Below, piece by piece: positions 16,931 through 30,337 of a stretch of DNA of 53,498 nt. The DNA comes from a bacterium (lineage in GTDB: Bacteria; Joyebacterota; Joyebacteria; Joyebacterales; Joyebacteraceae): the NCBI GenBank assembly GCA_025774545.1, contig JALGVU010000003.1:1-53498 (forward strand), in the 5' to 3' direction. How positions within the stretch are numbered: position 1 is the first letter of the stretch; each line of letters opens with the position of its first letter. The notes below the pieces were generated by a model. The model saw only the letters and a program-made list of their open reading frames with translations, was not told the origin of the DNA and made no database searches. The position numbers and the translations under genes were made by a program.

Positions 16931-17348
16931 GATCAAGCCGGTCGGGGGTCACGTCGTCGAGCTGGGTCTCCGTCCCGTCACCCTCGGTGAGCGGCTCGAT
17001 GTACTGAGATATCTCGGCGCGATGCTCTGGAGTCAGGCGATTCCAGTTCCGCTGCACCTCGATGATGAGGGGAGTACCGCACTTGGCAGGCACGTCGCTC
17101 TGGAACTCGTCCGGAAGGCTCATCGGCTCGAACATCGTGTAGACCTTGTAGAGCACGCCGGTCGAGTAGTCGACCCGTCCCGCCAACATCGCCGTCTCGA
17201 TGAGCGATAGCGAGTCGAGCTCGCGATCCTCGACTCCGAAGCCGGCCGGAGATCCAGCCACGTCCTCGTCAGGAGCGGGCGCCTCCGAGGCGCAGCTCGC
17301 GAGAACAAGGACGAGCGGAAGAACGGCGAGCGTGGTTCCTCTTCTCAT
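16908..17348 (-). CDS. lipoprotein of unknown function
   Basis: This 146-residue protein has a lipoprotein signal, with lipobox LASC at about residues 16-19. A helical, acidic domain follows (SLIETAMLAGRVDYSTGVLYKVYTMFEP..., EHRAEISQYIEPL). The phrase 'LIE.A...G.vd..t.lLYKvy..FeP..LP.e..sd' recalls the N-terminal helical region seen in some large secreted proteins of myxobacteria and FCB phyla, but I cannot assign a function. GGAGGAG precedes the ATG. Its 3' end overlaps the ECF S-component start, so the two are probably cotranscribed. The 41-bp repeat array lies directly upstream. Confidence 0.6.
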   Translation of the reverse strand: MRRGTTLAVLPLVLVLASCASEAPAPDEDVAGSPAGFGVEDRELDSLSLIETAMLAGRVDYSTGVLYKVYTMFEPMSLPDEFQSDVPAKCGTPLIIEVQRNWNRLTPEHRAEISQYIEPLTEGDGTETQLDDVTPDRLDHERERLD

Positions 17349-17370
17349 CGCTCTCTCCTCCCCGGAGATG

Positions 17371-17534
17371 GACGGTCGAACCGCCCGTCGCCCACGGCAC
17401 CTTCCCGAGCGGACGTTCGAACCGCCCGTCGCCTACGACACCTTGCCGAGCGGACGTTCGAACCGCCCGTCGCCTACGACACCTTGCCGAGCGGACGTTC
17501 GAACCGCCCGTCGCCTACGACACCTTCCCGAGCA
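17371..17534 (-). repeat. 41-bp tandem repeat, four copies, beginning in the 3' end of fchA
   Basis: A 41-bp unit recurs exactly every 41 bases: the block CGAACCGCCCGTCGCC (plus strand) starts at 17377, 17418, 17459 and 17500. Read leftward, the unit begins with the last codons of the cyclodeaminase gene (LGKVS-stop). The stop codon TAG at 17517-17515 is therefore repeated in the next units; only the most distal copy lacks it. The middle copies are almost identical, so expansion is recent. Each unit contains the palindrome GTTCGAAC. Confidence 0.9.
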
Positions 17535-18141
17535 CGACCTCGAACACCTCGCCGGCCAGCCGGTCGGCGTCGGTCGCGAGTCCCGCGAGGGCCGTGTTCG
17601 CCTTCTCAACGAACGCCTGATGCTCCGGGGCCCGGATGCCGCCCAGGTTGATGAGGACGTTCAGCCGGGCCGAGTGCGCCCCGGCGCGGCCCATGAGCGC
17701 GGCGACGCCCGCGTCCGACACGGCGTTCCGGTTGCCCTTGTCGGCCGCGATCGCAGCGACCCGGATCACCTCGACGCACTTCTCCATGACCGCGAGAGGT
17801 ACCGTCGCGGCGTCGATAAGCGCCGTCTGCATCGCCTGGCGTCGCGCCGCGACCTCCGCGTCGGTCTCCTTCGGGAGCTTCATGGCGACCATGAACGTGT
17901 CGAACGCCTCGGCGTCCTCGTCGATGAGCTGCGCGAGTTCGAGCCGCAGGCTCTCAGCGCGTGCCAGCACGTCCTTCATGTCGTCCTCGACGTCGGCGTA
18001 CTTCTTCTTCCCGATCGTGAGGTTCGCGACCATCGAGTTCAGGGCGGCGCCGAGTGCGCCCGAGAGGGCGGCGACGCTCCCCCCGCCCGGCGTCGGCGAG
18101 GAGGACGCGAGAGTCCCGAGGAAGTCGTTGATTCCGGTCAT
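17515..18141 (-). CDS. fchA: formimidotetrahydrofolate cyclodeaminase-like protein
   Basis: This 208-residue all-helical protein matches the cyclodeaminase domain (FTCD_C). It converts 5-formimino-tetrahydrofolate to 5,10-methenyl-tetrahydrofolate and ammonia, or acts as the related methenyl-THF cyclohydrolase FchA. Family features are SSSPTPGGGSVAALSGALGAAL near the N-terminus, then D-E-D-A-E-A-F, and the late NAVSDAGVAALMGRAG segment. It overlaps ftcD by 4 bases (ATGA), so the pair does as two chains what fused mammalian FTCD does as one. The final codons form the first unit of the 41-bp repeat array. Confidence 0.88.
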   Translation of the reverse strand: MTGINDFLGTLASSSPTPGGGSVAALSGALGAALNSMVANLTIGKKKYADVEDDMKDVLARAESLRLELAQLIDEDAEAFDTFMVAMKLPKETDAEVAARRQAMQTALIDAATVPLAVMEKCVEVIRVAAIAADKGNRNAVSDAGVAALMGRAGAHSARLNVLINLGGIRAPEHQAFVEKANTALAGLATDADRLAGEVFEVVLGKVS

Positions 18142-19049
18142 TCCGTGTCCTCGCTTTCGTACAGGCGGTTCTCCAGAACCTGATCGGCCTGGAAGTCCTC
18201 GAGCTGGAGATAGAAGTCGGCGCAGGCGACGAGGGCGTCGGCCGGCACGAGCCCCACGACCTCGCTCCCGAGCACGTTGACCCCGTAGCGCGCGGCCTCC
18301 CGCTTCACGGTCTCGAAGACGCGGAAGAGAGGCGACTTCTTGTAGTTCACCATGTTGATCGAGACCTGGACGATCCCCCGGTCCTTGATCTCGAACCCCA
18401 TGGCCTTCACGTATCGGTATCCCCCGCGGGCGTGCCTGATCGTGTTCGCAATCGTCTTCGCGATCTTGAGATCGTCGGTGTCGAGGTTGATGTTGTACGC
18501 GACGAGGAACGGGCGCGCGCCGATCGCGATGGCGCCCGCGGTCGGGTGGATCTTCGAGGGCCCGAAGTCCGGGTCCTTCTCAGGGTTCTTCCCGATCTCC
18601 TCCGAGAGCCCCTCGAACTGCCCCTTCCTGACCTTCGCCAGGTTCTCCCGCTCGGGCCGCGTCGCCGCTGCCTCGTACAGGAAGACCGGGATCGAGAGCT
18701 CCTTCCCCACGCGCTCGCCGAGCCTCGTCGCGAGCTCGACGCAGTCGCCCATCGTGACGCCCTTCACGGGTACGAAGGGGCAGACGTCGGTCGCCCCCAT
18801 CCGCGGATGCTCGCCCGTGTGCTTCGACAGGTCGATCACCTCGCTCGCCCTCGAGATCCCACGGAACGCCCCCTCGAGCACCGCCTCGGGTGGGCCGATG
18901 ATCGTCACGACGGCGCGGTTGTGGTCGGCGTCCATCTCCTTGTCGAGCAGACGCACGCCCTCGACCTCGGTCATGGCGCCGACGACGTCGTCGAGGACCT
19001 TCGGGTCCCTTCCCTCGCTGAAGTTCGGAACGCACTCGACTAGTTTCAT
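18138..19049 (-). CDS. ftcD: glutamate formimidoyltransferase
   Basis: This 303-residue enzyme transfers the formimino group of N-formimino-L-glutamate to tetrahydrofolate at the end of histidine breakdown. Signatures are LVECVPNFSEGRD at the start, DADHNRAVVTIIGPPE (with the catalytic His region), HTGEHPRMGATDVCPFVP, FGPSKIHPTAGAIAIGARPFLVAYNINL, and the substrate loop ARGGYRYVKAMGFEI. Length equals the N-terminal half of FTCD. GAGAGG lies just before the ATG. It is located 32 bases after hutI and overlaps fchA by 4 bases. Confidence 0.94.
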   Translation of the reverse strand: MKLVECVPNFSEGRDPKVLDDVVGAMTEVEGVRLLDKEMDADHNRAVVTIIGPPEAVLEGAFRGISRASEVIDLSKHTGEHPRMGATDVCPFVPVKGVTMGDCVELATRLGERVGKELSIPVFLYEAAATRPERENLAKVRKGQFEGLSEEIGKNPEKDPDFGPSKIHPTAGAIAIGARPFLVAYNINLDTDDLKIAKTIANTIRHARGGYRYVKAMGFEIKDRGIVQVSINMVNYKKSPLFRVFETVKREAARYGVNVLGSEVVGLVPADALVACADFYLQLEDFQADQVLENRLYESEDTE

Positions 19050-19081
19050 TCGGTCCTCTCCCGGATTGCTTCAGGGGCCGG

Positions 19082-20383
19082 TCATCGGCCGTCCGGGCCG
19101 CCGTCGGACTCGCGGTCGACGACGACGCGCCCTCGTTTCACAACAGTCCTCGCGAGATTGACTCCGTAGTGATACGGGATCGCCCGGTGATCGTCAACCT
19201 CCCAGATCACGAGATCACAGAGCTTCCCCGGCGCGATCGAGCCGACCTCGTCCGCCGCGCCCACGGCGACCGCGGCGTTCACGGTCGCGGCCGTGATCGC
19301 CTCGGCCGGTGTCATCCTGAGCATCATCGACGCGAGCGAGATGATGATCTGCATCGACTCGGTCATCGAGCTCCCGGGGTTGCAGTCGGTGGCGAGCGCC
19401 ACGGGCACGCCTAATTCGATCATCGTTCTCGCCGGAGCGAAATCCGTCTTACCGAGCGAAAGCGTGGTGCCCGGGAGAAGAACGGCCGGCACGCCGGCCG
19501 CCGCGAGCGCGCGGATCCCGCGTTCGGAAACACAGACGAGGTGGTCGGCCGACGCGGCCCCGAGCTCGGCGGCGAGCTCAGCCCCGCCGGACGGGTGGAG
19601 CTCGTCGGCGTGGATCTTGGGCGCGAGCCCGCGGGCGCGCCCCGCCTCGAGGACCTTTCGCGACTGTTCGACCGTGAAGACGCCCTCCTCGCAGAAAACG
19701 TCGCAGAACCGAGCCAGCCTGCGCGAGGTCACCGCCGGGATCATCTGGTCGGCCACGTGCGAGACGTAGCCGTCCCGATCGTCGCGCCACTCGTCGGGGA
19801 ACTCGTGCGCACCCAGAAACGTGGGCACGACGTCGATCGCGTGGGACTCGCCGAGCTCGGCGATCACCTTGAGCGTCTTGATCTCGGCGTCGAGTGAGAG
19901 CCCGTAGCCGCTCTTCACCTCGGCCGTCGTGGTGCCGTGGGCCATCATCCGGTCGAGCGTCGCACTCCCGACGTTCAGGAGCTCGTCCTCGGTCGCGGCC
20001 CGAACGTACCTGACGCTCGAGCGGATGCCCCCGCCGGCCTCCGCGATCTCCTCGTAGCTCCTTCCCTCGATTCGCATCGCGAACTCGTCCTCGCGCGTCC
20101 GCGCGAAGACTGCGTGGGTGTGAGGATCGACCAGCCCGGGACTCACGGTCGAGCCGCGGGCGTCCAGGACGACGGCGTCGCGGCCGGCGCGGTGATCCCC
20201 GATCACCTCGCGCTCCGTCCCGACGGCGACGATCCTCCCCTCACGACAGGCGATCGCGCCGCCCCTGATGATCGACAGGTCGCGCGCGGCCTTGCCGACG
20301 CGGCCGCCCGGCGGGCCGTCGAGTGTCAGAAGCTCGCCCACGTTCATCACGATGAGATCGACGGGCTGCCTGCCGTCTCCCAT
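19082..20383 (-). CDS. hutI: imidazolonepropionase
   Basis: This 433-residue amidohydrolase opens the ring of imidazolone propionate to N-formimino-L-glutamate (third step of histidine breakdown). Metal and active-site motifs are VDPHTHAVFA, EAGGGIRSSVRYVR, TTTAEVKSGYGLSLD, VPTFLGAHEFP, IHADELHPSGGAELA, LLPGTTLSLG and ATDCNPGSSMTESM. The ATG at 20383 follows GAGGG; the upstream open frame of 51 Arg-rich codons is excluded. It lies 67 bases after hutU and 32 before ftcD. Confidence 0.96.
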   Translation of the reverse strand: MGDGRQPVDLIVMNVGELLTLDGPPGGRVGKAARDLSIIRGGAIACREGRIVAVGTEREVIGDHRAGRDAVVLDARGSTVSPGLVDPHTHAVFARTREDEFAMRIEGRSYEEIAEAGGGIRSSVRYVRAATEDELLNVGSATLDRMMAHGTTTAEVKSGYGLSLDAEIKTLKVIAELGESHAIDVVPTFLGAHEFPDEWRDDRDGYVSHVADQMIPAVTSRRLARFCDVFCEEGVFTVEQSRKVLEAGRARGLAPKIHADELHPSGGAELAAELGAASADHLVCVSERGIRALAAAGVPAVLLPGTTLSLGKTDFAPARTMIELGVPVALATDCNPGSSMTESMQIIISLASMMLRMTPAEAITAATVNAAVAVGAADEVGSIAPGKLCDLVIWEVDDHRAIPYHYGVNLARTVVKRGRVVVDRESDGGPDGR

Positions 20384-20450
20384 GGTGCCCTCGTTTCCGG
20401 TCCCTCGGGATCGATCGGCCGCGTTCGTCCTGGCGTGCGGCCCTGTCCCG

Positions 20451-22118
20451 TCAGTCCAGCATCGGGATCTTGATTCCGTGCTTCCTCGCCGTCTCCTTCG
20501 CGAGGTCGTACCCCGCGTCGACGTGGCGCGCCACACCCGTGCCCGGATCGGTGGTCAGCACCCGCTCGAGCCGCGCGGCCGCCTCGGGCGTGCCGTCGGC
20601 CACGATCACCATGCCCGCGTGGAGCGACTTCCCGATCCCCACGCCGCCGCCGTGGTGGAACGAGATCCAGCTCGCCCCGCCGACGGCGTTCAGGAGCGCG
20701 TTCAGGATGGGCCAGTCCGCGATCGCGTCGCTCCCGTCGAGCATGCCCTCGGTCTCGCGGTACGGCGAGGCGACAGAGCCGCTGTCGAGGTGGTCCCTGC
20801 CGATCACTACGGGCGCCGAGATCTCCCCGCGCGCCACGAGATCATTGATCGCGAGACCGAAGCGCGCGCGCGCGCCGTAGCCGAGCCAGCAGATCCTCGA
20901 CGGGAGTCCCTGGAAGCGCACCTTCTCACGCGCCATCGCGATCCAGCGCCCGAGGGGCTCGTCGTCCGGGAACTCCGCGAGCACGAGCTCGTCCGTGCGG
21001 TAGATGTCTTCGGGGTCGCCCGAGAGCGCGACCCAGCGGAACGGGCCCTTCCCCTGACAGAAGAGCGGCCGGATGTACGCGGGGACGAAGCCGGGGTAGT
21101 CGAAGGCGTCCTCGACGCCTGCCTCCTTCGCCTGTCCGCGGAGGTTGTTCCCGTAGTCGAACGCGACCGCACCCCTCCGCCTCATCTCGAGGATCGCCCG
21201 CACGTGGTCGGCCATCGACTGCATCGACCGGGCGATGTAGCTGTCGGGGTCGCTCTTCCGGAGCGCGAGCGCCCTCTCGAGCGTCATCCCGCCGGGAACG
21301 TAGCCCGTCAGGGAATCGTGCGCCGACGTCTGGTCGGTCACGACGTCGGGCGTCACGCCGCGTCGAACCAGCTCCGGAAGAACCTCGGCGCAGTTCCCGA
21401 CGAGCCCGACCGAAAGCGGACGACGGCCTCGCACCGCGCCGTCGACCATGCCGAGCGCCGCGTCGACGTCGTCGACCATGCGATCGCAGTATCCGGTGTC
21501 GAGCCGCTTCTGGATCCGCGCGGGGTCGACCTCGACGCAGAGACAGACGCCTTCGTTCATCGTGACGGCGAGCGGCTGCGCGCCGCCCATGCCGCCCATG
21601 CCGCCAGTGAGAACGACCCTCCCCGCGAGGCTCCCCCCGAAGTGCTGTCTCGCGAGCTCGGCGAGCGTCTCGTAGGTCCCCTGGAGGATCCCCTGCGTCC
21701 CAATGTAGATCCAGCTCCCCGCCGTCATCTGGCCGTACATGATGAGACCCTTGCGCTCGAGATCGCGGAAGACCTCCCACGTCGCCCAGTCACCGACGAG
21801 GTTCGAGTTCGCGATGAGCACGCGGGGCGCGTCGAGGTGCGTGCGGAAGACCCCGACCGGCTTCCCCGACTGGACGAGGAGCGTCTCGTCCGCTTCGAGC
21901 GCCCTCAGGGACCTCACGATGGCGTCGAAGGCCTCCCAGTTCCGGGCCGCCTTCCCGCTCCCCCCGTAGACGACCAGCTCGCTCGGGATCTCGGCCACCT
22001 CTGGGTCGAGGTTGTTCATGATCATCCGGAGGGCCGCCTCCTGCAGCCAGCCCTTGCAGGAGATCTCGGTCCCCCGCGGGGCCCGGACGACGCGTGCAGG
22101 CGTGGTCTTCCTCTCCAT
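20451..22118 (-). CDS. hutU: urocanate hydratase
   Basis: This 555-residue NAD-dependent enzyme (second step of histidine degradation) matches the usual length of about 555 residues. Typical stretches are [74 protein letters not shown], DQTSAHDPLxGY-type (here [12 protein letters not shown]), [11 protein letters not shown] and the C-terminal [26 protein letters not shown] precedes the ATG at 22118. It heads the hut gene set; no histidine ammonia-lyase gene (hutH) is in the window. Confidence 0.97.
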   Translation of the reverse strand: MERKTTPARVVRAPRGTEISCKGWLQEAALRMIMNNLDPEVAEIPSELVVYGGSGKAARNWEAFDAIVRSLRALEADETLLVQSGKPVGVFRTHLDAPRVLIANSNLVGDWATWEVFRDLERKGLIMYGQMTAGSWIYIGTQGILQGTYETLAELARQHFGGSLAGRVVLTGGMGGMGGAQPLAVTMNEGVCLCVEVDPARIQKRLDTGYCDRMVDDVDAALGMVDGAVRGRRPLSVGLVGNCAEVLPELVRRGVTPDVVTDQTSAHDSLTGYVPGGMTLERALALRKSDPDSYIARSMQSMADHVRAILEMRRRGAVAFDYGNNLRGQAKEAGVEDAFDYPGFVPAYIRPLFCQGKGPFRWVALSGDPEDIYRTDELVLAEFPDDEPLGRWIAMAREKVRFQGLPSRICWLGYGARARFGLAINDLVARGEISAPVVIGRDHLDSGSVASPYRETEGMLDGSDAIADWPILNALLNAVGGASWISFHHGGGVGIGKSLHAGMVIVADGTPEAAARLERVLTTDPGTGVARHVDAGYDLAKETARKHGIKIPMLD

Positions 22119-22212
22119 GGCTCGTCTCCTTCGGTGTGCGCGTCGAGCGGCACGTCCGGCTCCCGCCGCGCGCCTCCGTCGACCGGTCGCACCGCGCTCG
22201 GCGGGGGATCGG

Positions 22213-25071
22213 TCAGGGCGTCGCGTGCGCCGCGTGGATCGTGCCGAGAGCGGACAGCAGCTCCCGCTCCGTCTCCGCGATGATCGCGTTCGTCGGGAGC
22301 TCGGCCAGAAGCCTCTGCCCATACGCGCGCGTCTTGAGCCTGCTGTCCAGGAAGATGACGGCCCCGGTGTCGGTCGTCGACCGGATCAGGCGACCGAACC
22401 CCTGCCTCAGGCGGATCGCCGTCCTCGGGATCATGTACCGGCTGAAGGAGTTCTCGCCGTCGGCCTCGTACCGCTCGCAGTGGGCCGAGACCACGGGATC
22501 GACGGGCACGGGGAAGGGCAGCTTCACGATCACGAGCTGCTCGAGCGAACGACCCGGCACGTCGACGCCCTCCCAGAAGCTGCTCGTCGCGAGCAGGACG
22601 GAGTCGACCTCCCTCGCGAACTGCTCGAGGAGCGCCGACGCGCCCCCGCCGTGGCCCTGCGCCATCACGAGCTTGTCGCGCGCGGTGAGCGGATCCCGGA
22701 CCGCCTTCCACACGGCGTCCAAGGCCGATCGCGCCGTGAAGAGAACGAGCGTGCCGCCGGTCGCGCGCGTCGCCAGCGTGACGACGAGATTCGCGACGAT
22801 CTGGTTGAACCCCGGCGACGACGGCGGGGGCAGGTGTCCCCCGACGACGGCTATCGCCTGTCGGTCGTAGTCGTACGGGCTCCCGACGTTCAGGGTGATC
22901 ACCCTCCAGTCCGGAAGGAGATCGAGCCCGAGCCGCTCCATCATAAACCCGAACGACTCGTCGACCGTGAGCGTGGCGGAGGTCGCGATGAGCGAATCGA
23001 CCTTCGAGTAAAGGAAGTCGCCCATGAGCTCGGCGACGCTCACCGGCGCGCTCCTGAGCTCGCACTCCAGGTTGTCGCGGAACGTGCGGACGTCGAGCCA
23101 GAAGACGCTCGCGTCGTCGGCCGCCTCGGCGAGGTACTGGAGATCGGACGCGAGCTCGCGGGCCCGGCCGGCGTGGAACGTCAGGTTCTGGACCACCGAC
23201 TCGCTCCTCGAGAGGTCGGTGTCGAGCACGAGGTTGGCGAGCGCCTCCGCCCCCTCGGCGACGACCGAGAGCGCGCGCAGGAACTCTGGGAGCTCGGGGG
23301 CGAGAATCGGGCCGACCGGTTCCTCGGAGCCGTACCGGAGCTTCCCGAACTCGACGGCCCTGCCCTGGTTCAGCTCGACGTGCCGCTCCTTGAGCGCGGC
23401 AAAGAGGGCCTCCGTGGCCGTCTGCGCCTCTCCCACGCCGTCGGCAAGCCGTTCGGCGGCGACCCTCGTCGTCGAGAGGATCCCGGCGTCGTCGCCCTTC
23501 CCGAGATCATCGAGAAGCTCCGCCAGGTCTCCGCTCTCGACGCCGTCCTTTCGGTAGAGGTTGTCGAGCATGGCCCTCGACCGCCAGACGCTCGCGCGCT
23601 TGCCCAGATGCTCGGTCGCGACCTGCTCGATGTTGTGCGCCTCATCACAGATGACGTACGAGTAGTCGCCCAGGATCCTGTTCTCGGTCTCGGTGTCGCT
23701 GAAGAGGAGCGAGTGGTTCACCACGACGACGTGCGCCGCCTGCGCCGCCCGGCGCGCCTGCATGAGATAGCACCGGTCGTTCATCGGGCACCGCTGGCCG
23801 AGACACGGCCCGCCCTCGGCGGAGATGCGGTTCCAGAGGTAGCCGCGGCTCCTGAAGGCGGCGTTCTCGCCGATGTCGCCCGAGTTGGTCTCCTGCTCCC
23901 AGACGACCATGGGAAGAAGCTCGGCGCGTTCGGCAGGCGAGAGTCCCTTGTCGATCATCCTGTGCCACCGCTCCAGACAGAGGTAGTTGCTGCGGCCCTT
24001 GAGGAGCGCGGCGCTGAACTCGACGTCGAGCGTCCGCTCGAGGAACGGCACGTCCTTCAGGAAGAGCTGCTCCTGGAGGTTCCTCGTGTTGGTCGAGACG
24101 ATGACCCTCTCGCCGTTCGCGACGGCGAAGGAGATCGAGGGAACGAGGTAGGCGAGCGACTTCCCGACGCCGGTCCCCGCCTCGACGACCAGGTGCACGC
24201 CGGCCGCCAGCGCGTCGCCCACGGCCCTCATCATCGAGAGCTGCTCGCGCCGCTCCTCGTAGTCGGTGAGCCCTCGAGCGATCGGACCGTCCTCGTCGAA
24301 GAGCGACTCGAGCCGGTCGAGGTCGATCCCCACCCTCTCCTCGAGAGGGAACCGTGGCAGATCGATGCGCCTGGCGTTGTCGTACCGAAGGAGGCGTTCC
24401 TCCTTCTCCCCGTGGTGGGGAATCGCGAACGGGTCGAGCCTCCCCTCGGTGCGCTCCCTCGCGGTGTCGATCAGCTTCTTCGTCTCGCCGCGCGCGAGCG
24501 CCGACATTCGACCCAGCACGGCGGAGCCGAGCTGATCGAGGATGTCGACGAGCGCGAGGTAGAGAAGCGCCACCGCGAGCGCGTCGTCGTACGCGCGGTG
24601 CGCCCGCTCGTGGACGATTCCAAAGAACGACACCAGGGTCGCGAGCCGGTGATTCGTGAGCCGAGGCAGGGTGGCGCGCGCGAGCGCCAGGGTGTCGATG
24701 ACGCCGCCACGGCCGACGAGAAGCTCGGGCCGATTCGCGGCGGCCGCCGAGAGGAAGTCCAGCTCGAACGAGGCCTGGTGCGCGACGAACGGATCCTCAC
24801 CCAGGAACTCGATGAGATCGGGGAGCACGTCGTGGACGGCGGGAGCGCCCTTGACGTCTGCGTCGGTGATGCCCGTGAGATACGTCACGTCGGGCGGAAT
24901 CGGACGGCCCGGATCGATGAGGCGCTCGAACCGCTCCACGACCTCGCCGTCGACGACCCGCACGGCCCCGATCTCGATGATGAGATCGGCCGTCGCGTCG
25001 ACGCCGGTCGTCTCGAGGTCGATTCCCACGAATCGGCGCGGGTAGTCCGCCGGGAACGCAGGAGCGGTCAT
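22213..25071 (-). CDS. dinG: DnaQ-like exonuclease fused to DinG-type helicase
   Basis: This 952-residue protein couples an N-terminal DEDD exonuclease domain (about 12-170: [11 protein letters not shown] with the D-x-E pair, then YDDAL) to an XPD/DinG superfamily 2 helicase (about 270-950). The helicase carries Walker [14 protein letters not shown] in [12 protein letters not shown], the [4Fe-4S] cysteine region C-LERWH... [23 protein letters not shown] and motif [12 protein letters not shown]. This matches Firmicutes-type DinG (exonuclease-helicase) rather than E. coli DinG. It acts on DNA in repair or R-loop removal. The ATG overlaps the thiC stop by 4 bases (ATGA). Confidence 0.92.
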   Translation of the reverse strand: MTAPAFPADYPRRFVGIDLETTGVDATADLIIEIGAVRVVDGEVVERFERLIDPGRPIPPDVTYLTGITDADVKGAPAVHDVLPDLIEFLGEDPFVAHQASFELDFLSAAAANRPELLVGRGGVIDTLALARATLPRLTNHRLATLVSFFGIVHERAHRAYDDALAVALLYLALVDILDQLGSAVLGRMSALARGETKKLIDTARERTEGRLDPFAIPHHGEKEERLLRYDNARRIDLPRFPLEERVGIDLDRLESLFDEDGPIARGLTDYEERREQLSMMRAVGDALAAGVHLVVEAGTGVGKSLAYLVPSISFAVANGERVIVSTNTRNLQEQLFLKDVPFLERTLDVEFSAALLKGRSNYLCLERWHRMIDKGLSPAERAELLPMVVWEQETNSGDIGENAAFRSRGYLWNRISAEGGPCLGQRCPMNDRCYLMQARRAAQAAHVVVVNHSLLFSDTETENRILGDYSYVICDEAHNIEQVATEHLGKRASVWRSRAMLDNLYRKDGVESGDLAELLDDLGKGDDAGILSTTRVAAERLADGVGEAQTATEALFAALKERHVELNQGRAVEFGKLRYGSEEPVGPILAPELPEFLRALSVVAEGAEALANLVLDTDLSRSESVVQNLTFHAGRARELASDLQYLAEAADDASVFWLDVRTFRDNLECELRSAPVSVAELMGDFLYSKVDSLIATSATLTVDESFGFMMERLGLDLLPDWRVITLNVGSPYDYDRQAIAVVGGHLPPPSSPGFNQIVANLVVTLATRATGGTLVLFTARSALDAVWKAVRDPLTARDKLVMAQGHGGGASALLEQFAREVDSVLLATSSFWEGVDVPGRSLEQLVIVKLPFPVPVDPVVSAHCERYEADGENSFSRYMIPRTAIRLRQGFGRLIRSTTDTGAVIFLDSRLKTRAYGQRLLAELPTNAIIAETERELLSALGTIHAAHATP

Positions 25072-26357
25072 TCGGATTCCCCCTCGCGGACGGCGGTCAT
25101 CTTCTTGATGGCGCAGAACTCGCCGCACATCGTGCACAGGTTCGCGTCGGAGGGATTCGAGGAGTCCCGGTACGCCTTCGCCTTCTCCTCGTCGAGCGAG
25201 AGGCTGATGACGGTGTCCCAGTCGAGCGCCTTGCGCGCCGCCGAGAGATCGTCGTCCCACTGCCTCGCCCCCGGGACGCCCTTCCCGATGTCGCCCGCGT
25301 GGGCCGCGACGCGCAGCGTGTAGACGCCCTCCCGGACATCGTCGACCGTGGGGAGCCTCAGGTGTTCGGCCGGCGTCACGTAGCAGAGGAAGTCGGCCCC
25401 GGCCATGGCCGCGACGGCGCCGCCGATGGCCGCGGCCACGTGATCGTAGCCGGGCGCCACGTCGGTCACGAGCGGCCCCAGCACGTAGAACGGGGCGCCC
25501 CTGCAGAGCGACTTCTCGAGCTCGACCGACGCCTGCACGAGCTGGAGCGGGACGTGCCCCGGCCCCTCGACGATCGCCTGGACGTTCCGCTCGCGCGCGC
25601 GCTCGACCAGCTCCGCGATGACCGTCAGCTCGGCCACCTGCGCCGCGTCGTTCGCGTCGGCGAGCGCGCCGGGACGAAGGCCGTCGCCCAGCGAGAGCGT
25701 GACGTCGTACTCGCGCGCGATGTCCAGAAGGTCGTCGTAGCGTTCGTAGAGCGGGTTCTCCTTCCCGTTCTTGGACATCCACTCCATGAGGAAGGCGCCC
25801 CCCCGCGAGACGACGTCGGCGAGGCGAGGCGTCTTGCGGCAGTGTCCGGCGACCTCGAGCGTCACCCCGCAGTGCACAGTGACGAAGTCGACCCCGTCGC
25901 GGGCGTGATCCTCCACGGCGCCGAGCATGTCGTCGGGCGTCATGTTGACCATGCCGAGGCCCTCGCCGCGCGCCCGCACGGCGGCCTGGTAGATCGGAAC
26001 CGTCCCGACGACCACGGGCGATCGATCGATGATGGCCCGCCGGATCTCGTCGAGATCGCCTCCGGTCGAAAGATCCATGACGGCGTCGGCGCCGGCCTCG
26101 ACCGCGGCGTCGAGCTTCGTGAGCTCAGTCGGAAGATCCGAGGCGTCGGCCGACGTCCCGATGTTCGCGTTGACCTTGGTCCTGAGACCCTTCCCCAGCC
26201 CCACCGGTCGATGCGAACTCACCCTGTTCTTGAGGACGACGACCGTTCCGTCCGCGACGCGCGGAAGGAGCTCCTCGACGGAGATCCCCTCGTCGCGCGC
26301 GACCTCTCGCAGTTCGTCCGTCACGCGGCCCGCACGGGCCGCCTCCATGAGCAACAT
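25068..26357 (-). CDS. thiC: phosphomethylpyrimidine synthase ThiC
   Basis: This 429-residue radical-SAM enzyme rearranges aminoimidazole ribotide to the thiamine pyrimidine HMP-phosphate. The C-terminal CX2CX4C cluster motif is CTMCGEFC. Other signatures are VNANIGTS, DLSTGGDLDEIRRAII, TVPIYQA, FVTVHCGV, SRGGAFLMEWM, EGPGHVPL and YDHVAAAIGGA. I prefer the ATG at 26357 (AAGGAAGG 7 bases upstream) to the GTG at 26363. No TPP riboswitch fits, because ligA ends 21 bases upstream. The anaerobic B12-ligand enzyme BzaF is a close relative, but ThiC is more common. It overlaps dinG by 4 bases. Confidence 0.92.
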   Translation of the reverse strand: MLLMEAARAGRVTDELREVARDEGISVEELLPRVADGTVVVLKNRVSSHRPVGLGKGLRTKVNANIGTSADASDLPTELTKLDAAVEAGADAVMDLSTGGDLDEIRRAIIDRSPVVVGTVPIYQAAVRARGEGLGMVNMTPDDMLGAVEDHARDGVDFVTVHCGVTLEVAGHCRKTPRLADVVSRGGAFLMEWMSKNGKENPLYERYDDLLDIAREYDVTLSLGDGLRPGALADANDAAQVAELTVIAELVERARERNVQAIVEGPGHVPLQLVQASVELEKSLCRGAPFYVLGPLVTDVAPGYDHVAAAIGGAVAAMAGADFLCYVTPAEHLRLPTVDDVREGVYTLRVAAHAGDIGKGVPGARQWDDDLSAARKALDWDTVISLSLDEEKAKAYRDSSNPSDANLCTMCGEFCAIKKMTAVREGESE

Positions 26358-26378
26358 GATCACCTTCCTTCGCTGCGA

Positions 26379-30285
<3,907 letters not shown>

Positions 30286-30337
30286 GCCGTCATCGCCCCG
30301 GCGCCGCGGCCCCGCGGCGCCTCGAGGCCGTCCTCCC

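Noticed and set aside
17371-17534. CRISPR array
   Set aside because: The repeats are directly tandem with no unique spacers, and there are no cas genes.
25068-26357. BzaF (hydroxybenzimidazole synthase) instead of ThiC
   Set aside because: The families share the cluster motif, but there is no bza or cobamide gene nearby, so the commoner thiamine assignment is kept.
26358-26378. TPP riboswitch upstream of thiC
   Set aside because: Only 21 bases separate the ligA stop from the thiC ATG, with no room for the aptamer, and no thi-box-like sequence is seen inside the ligA end.
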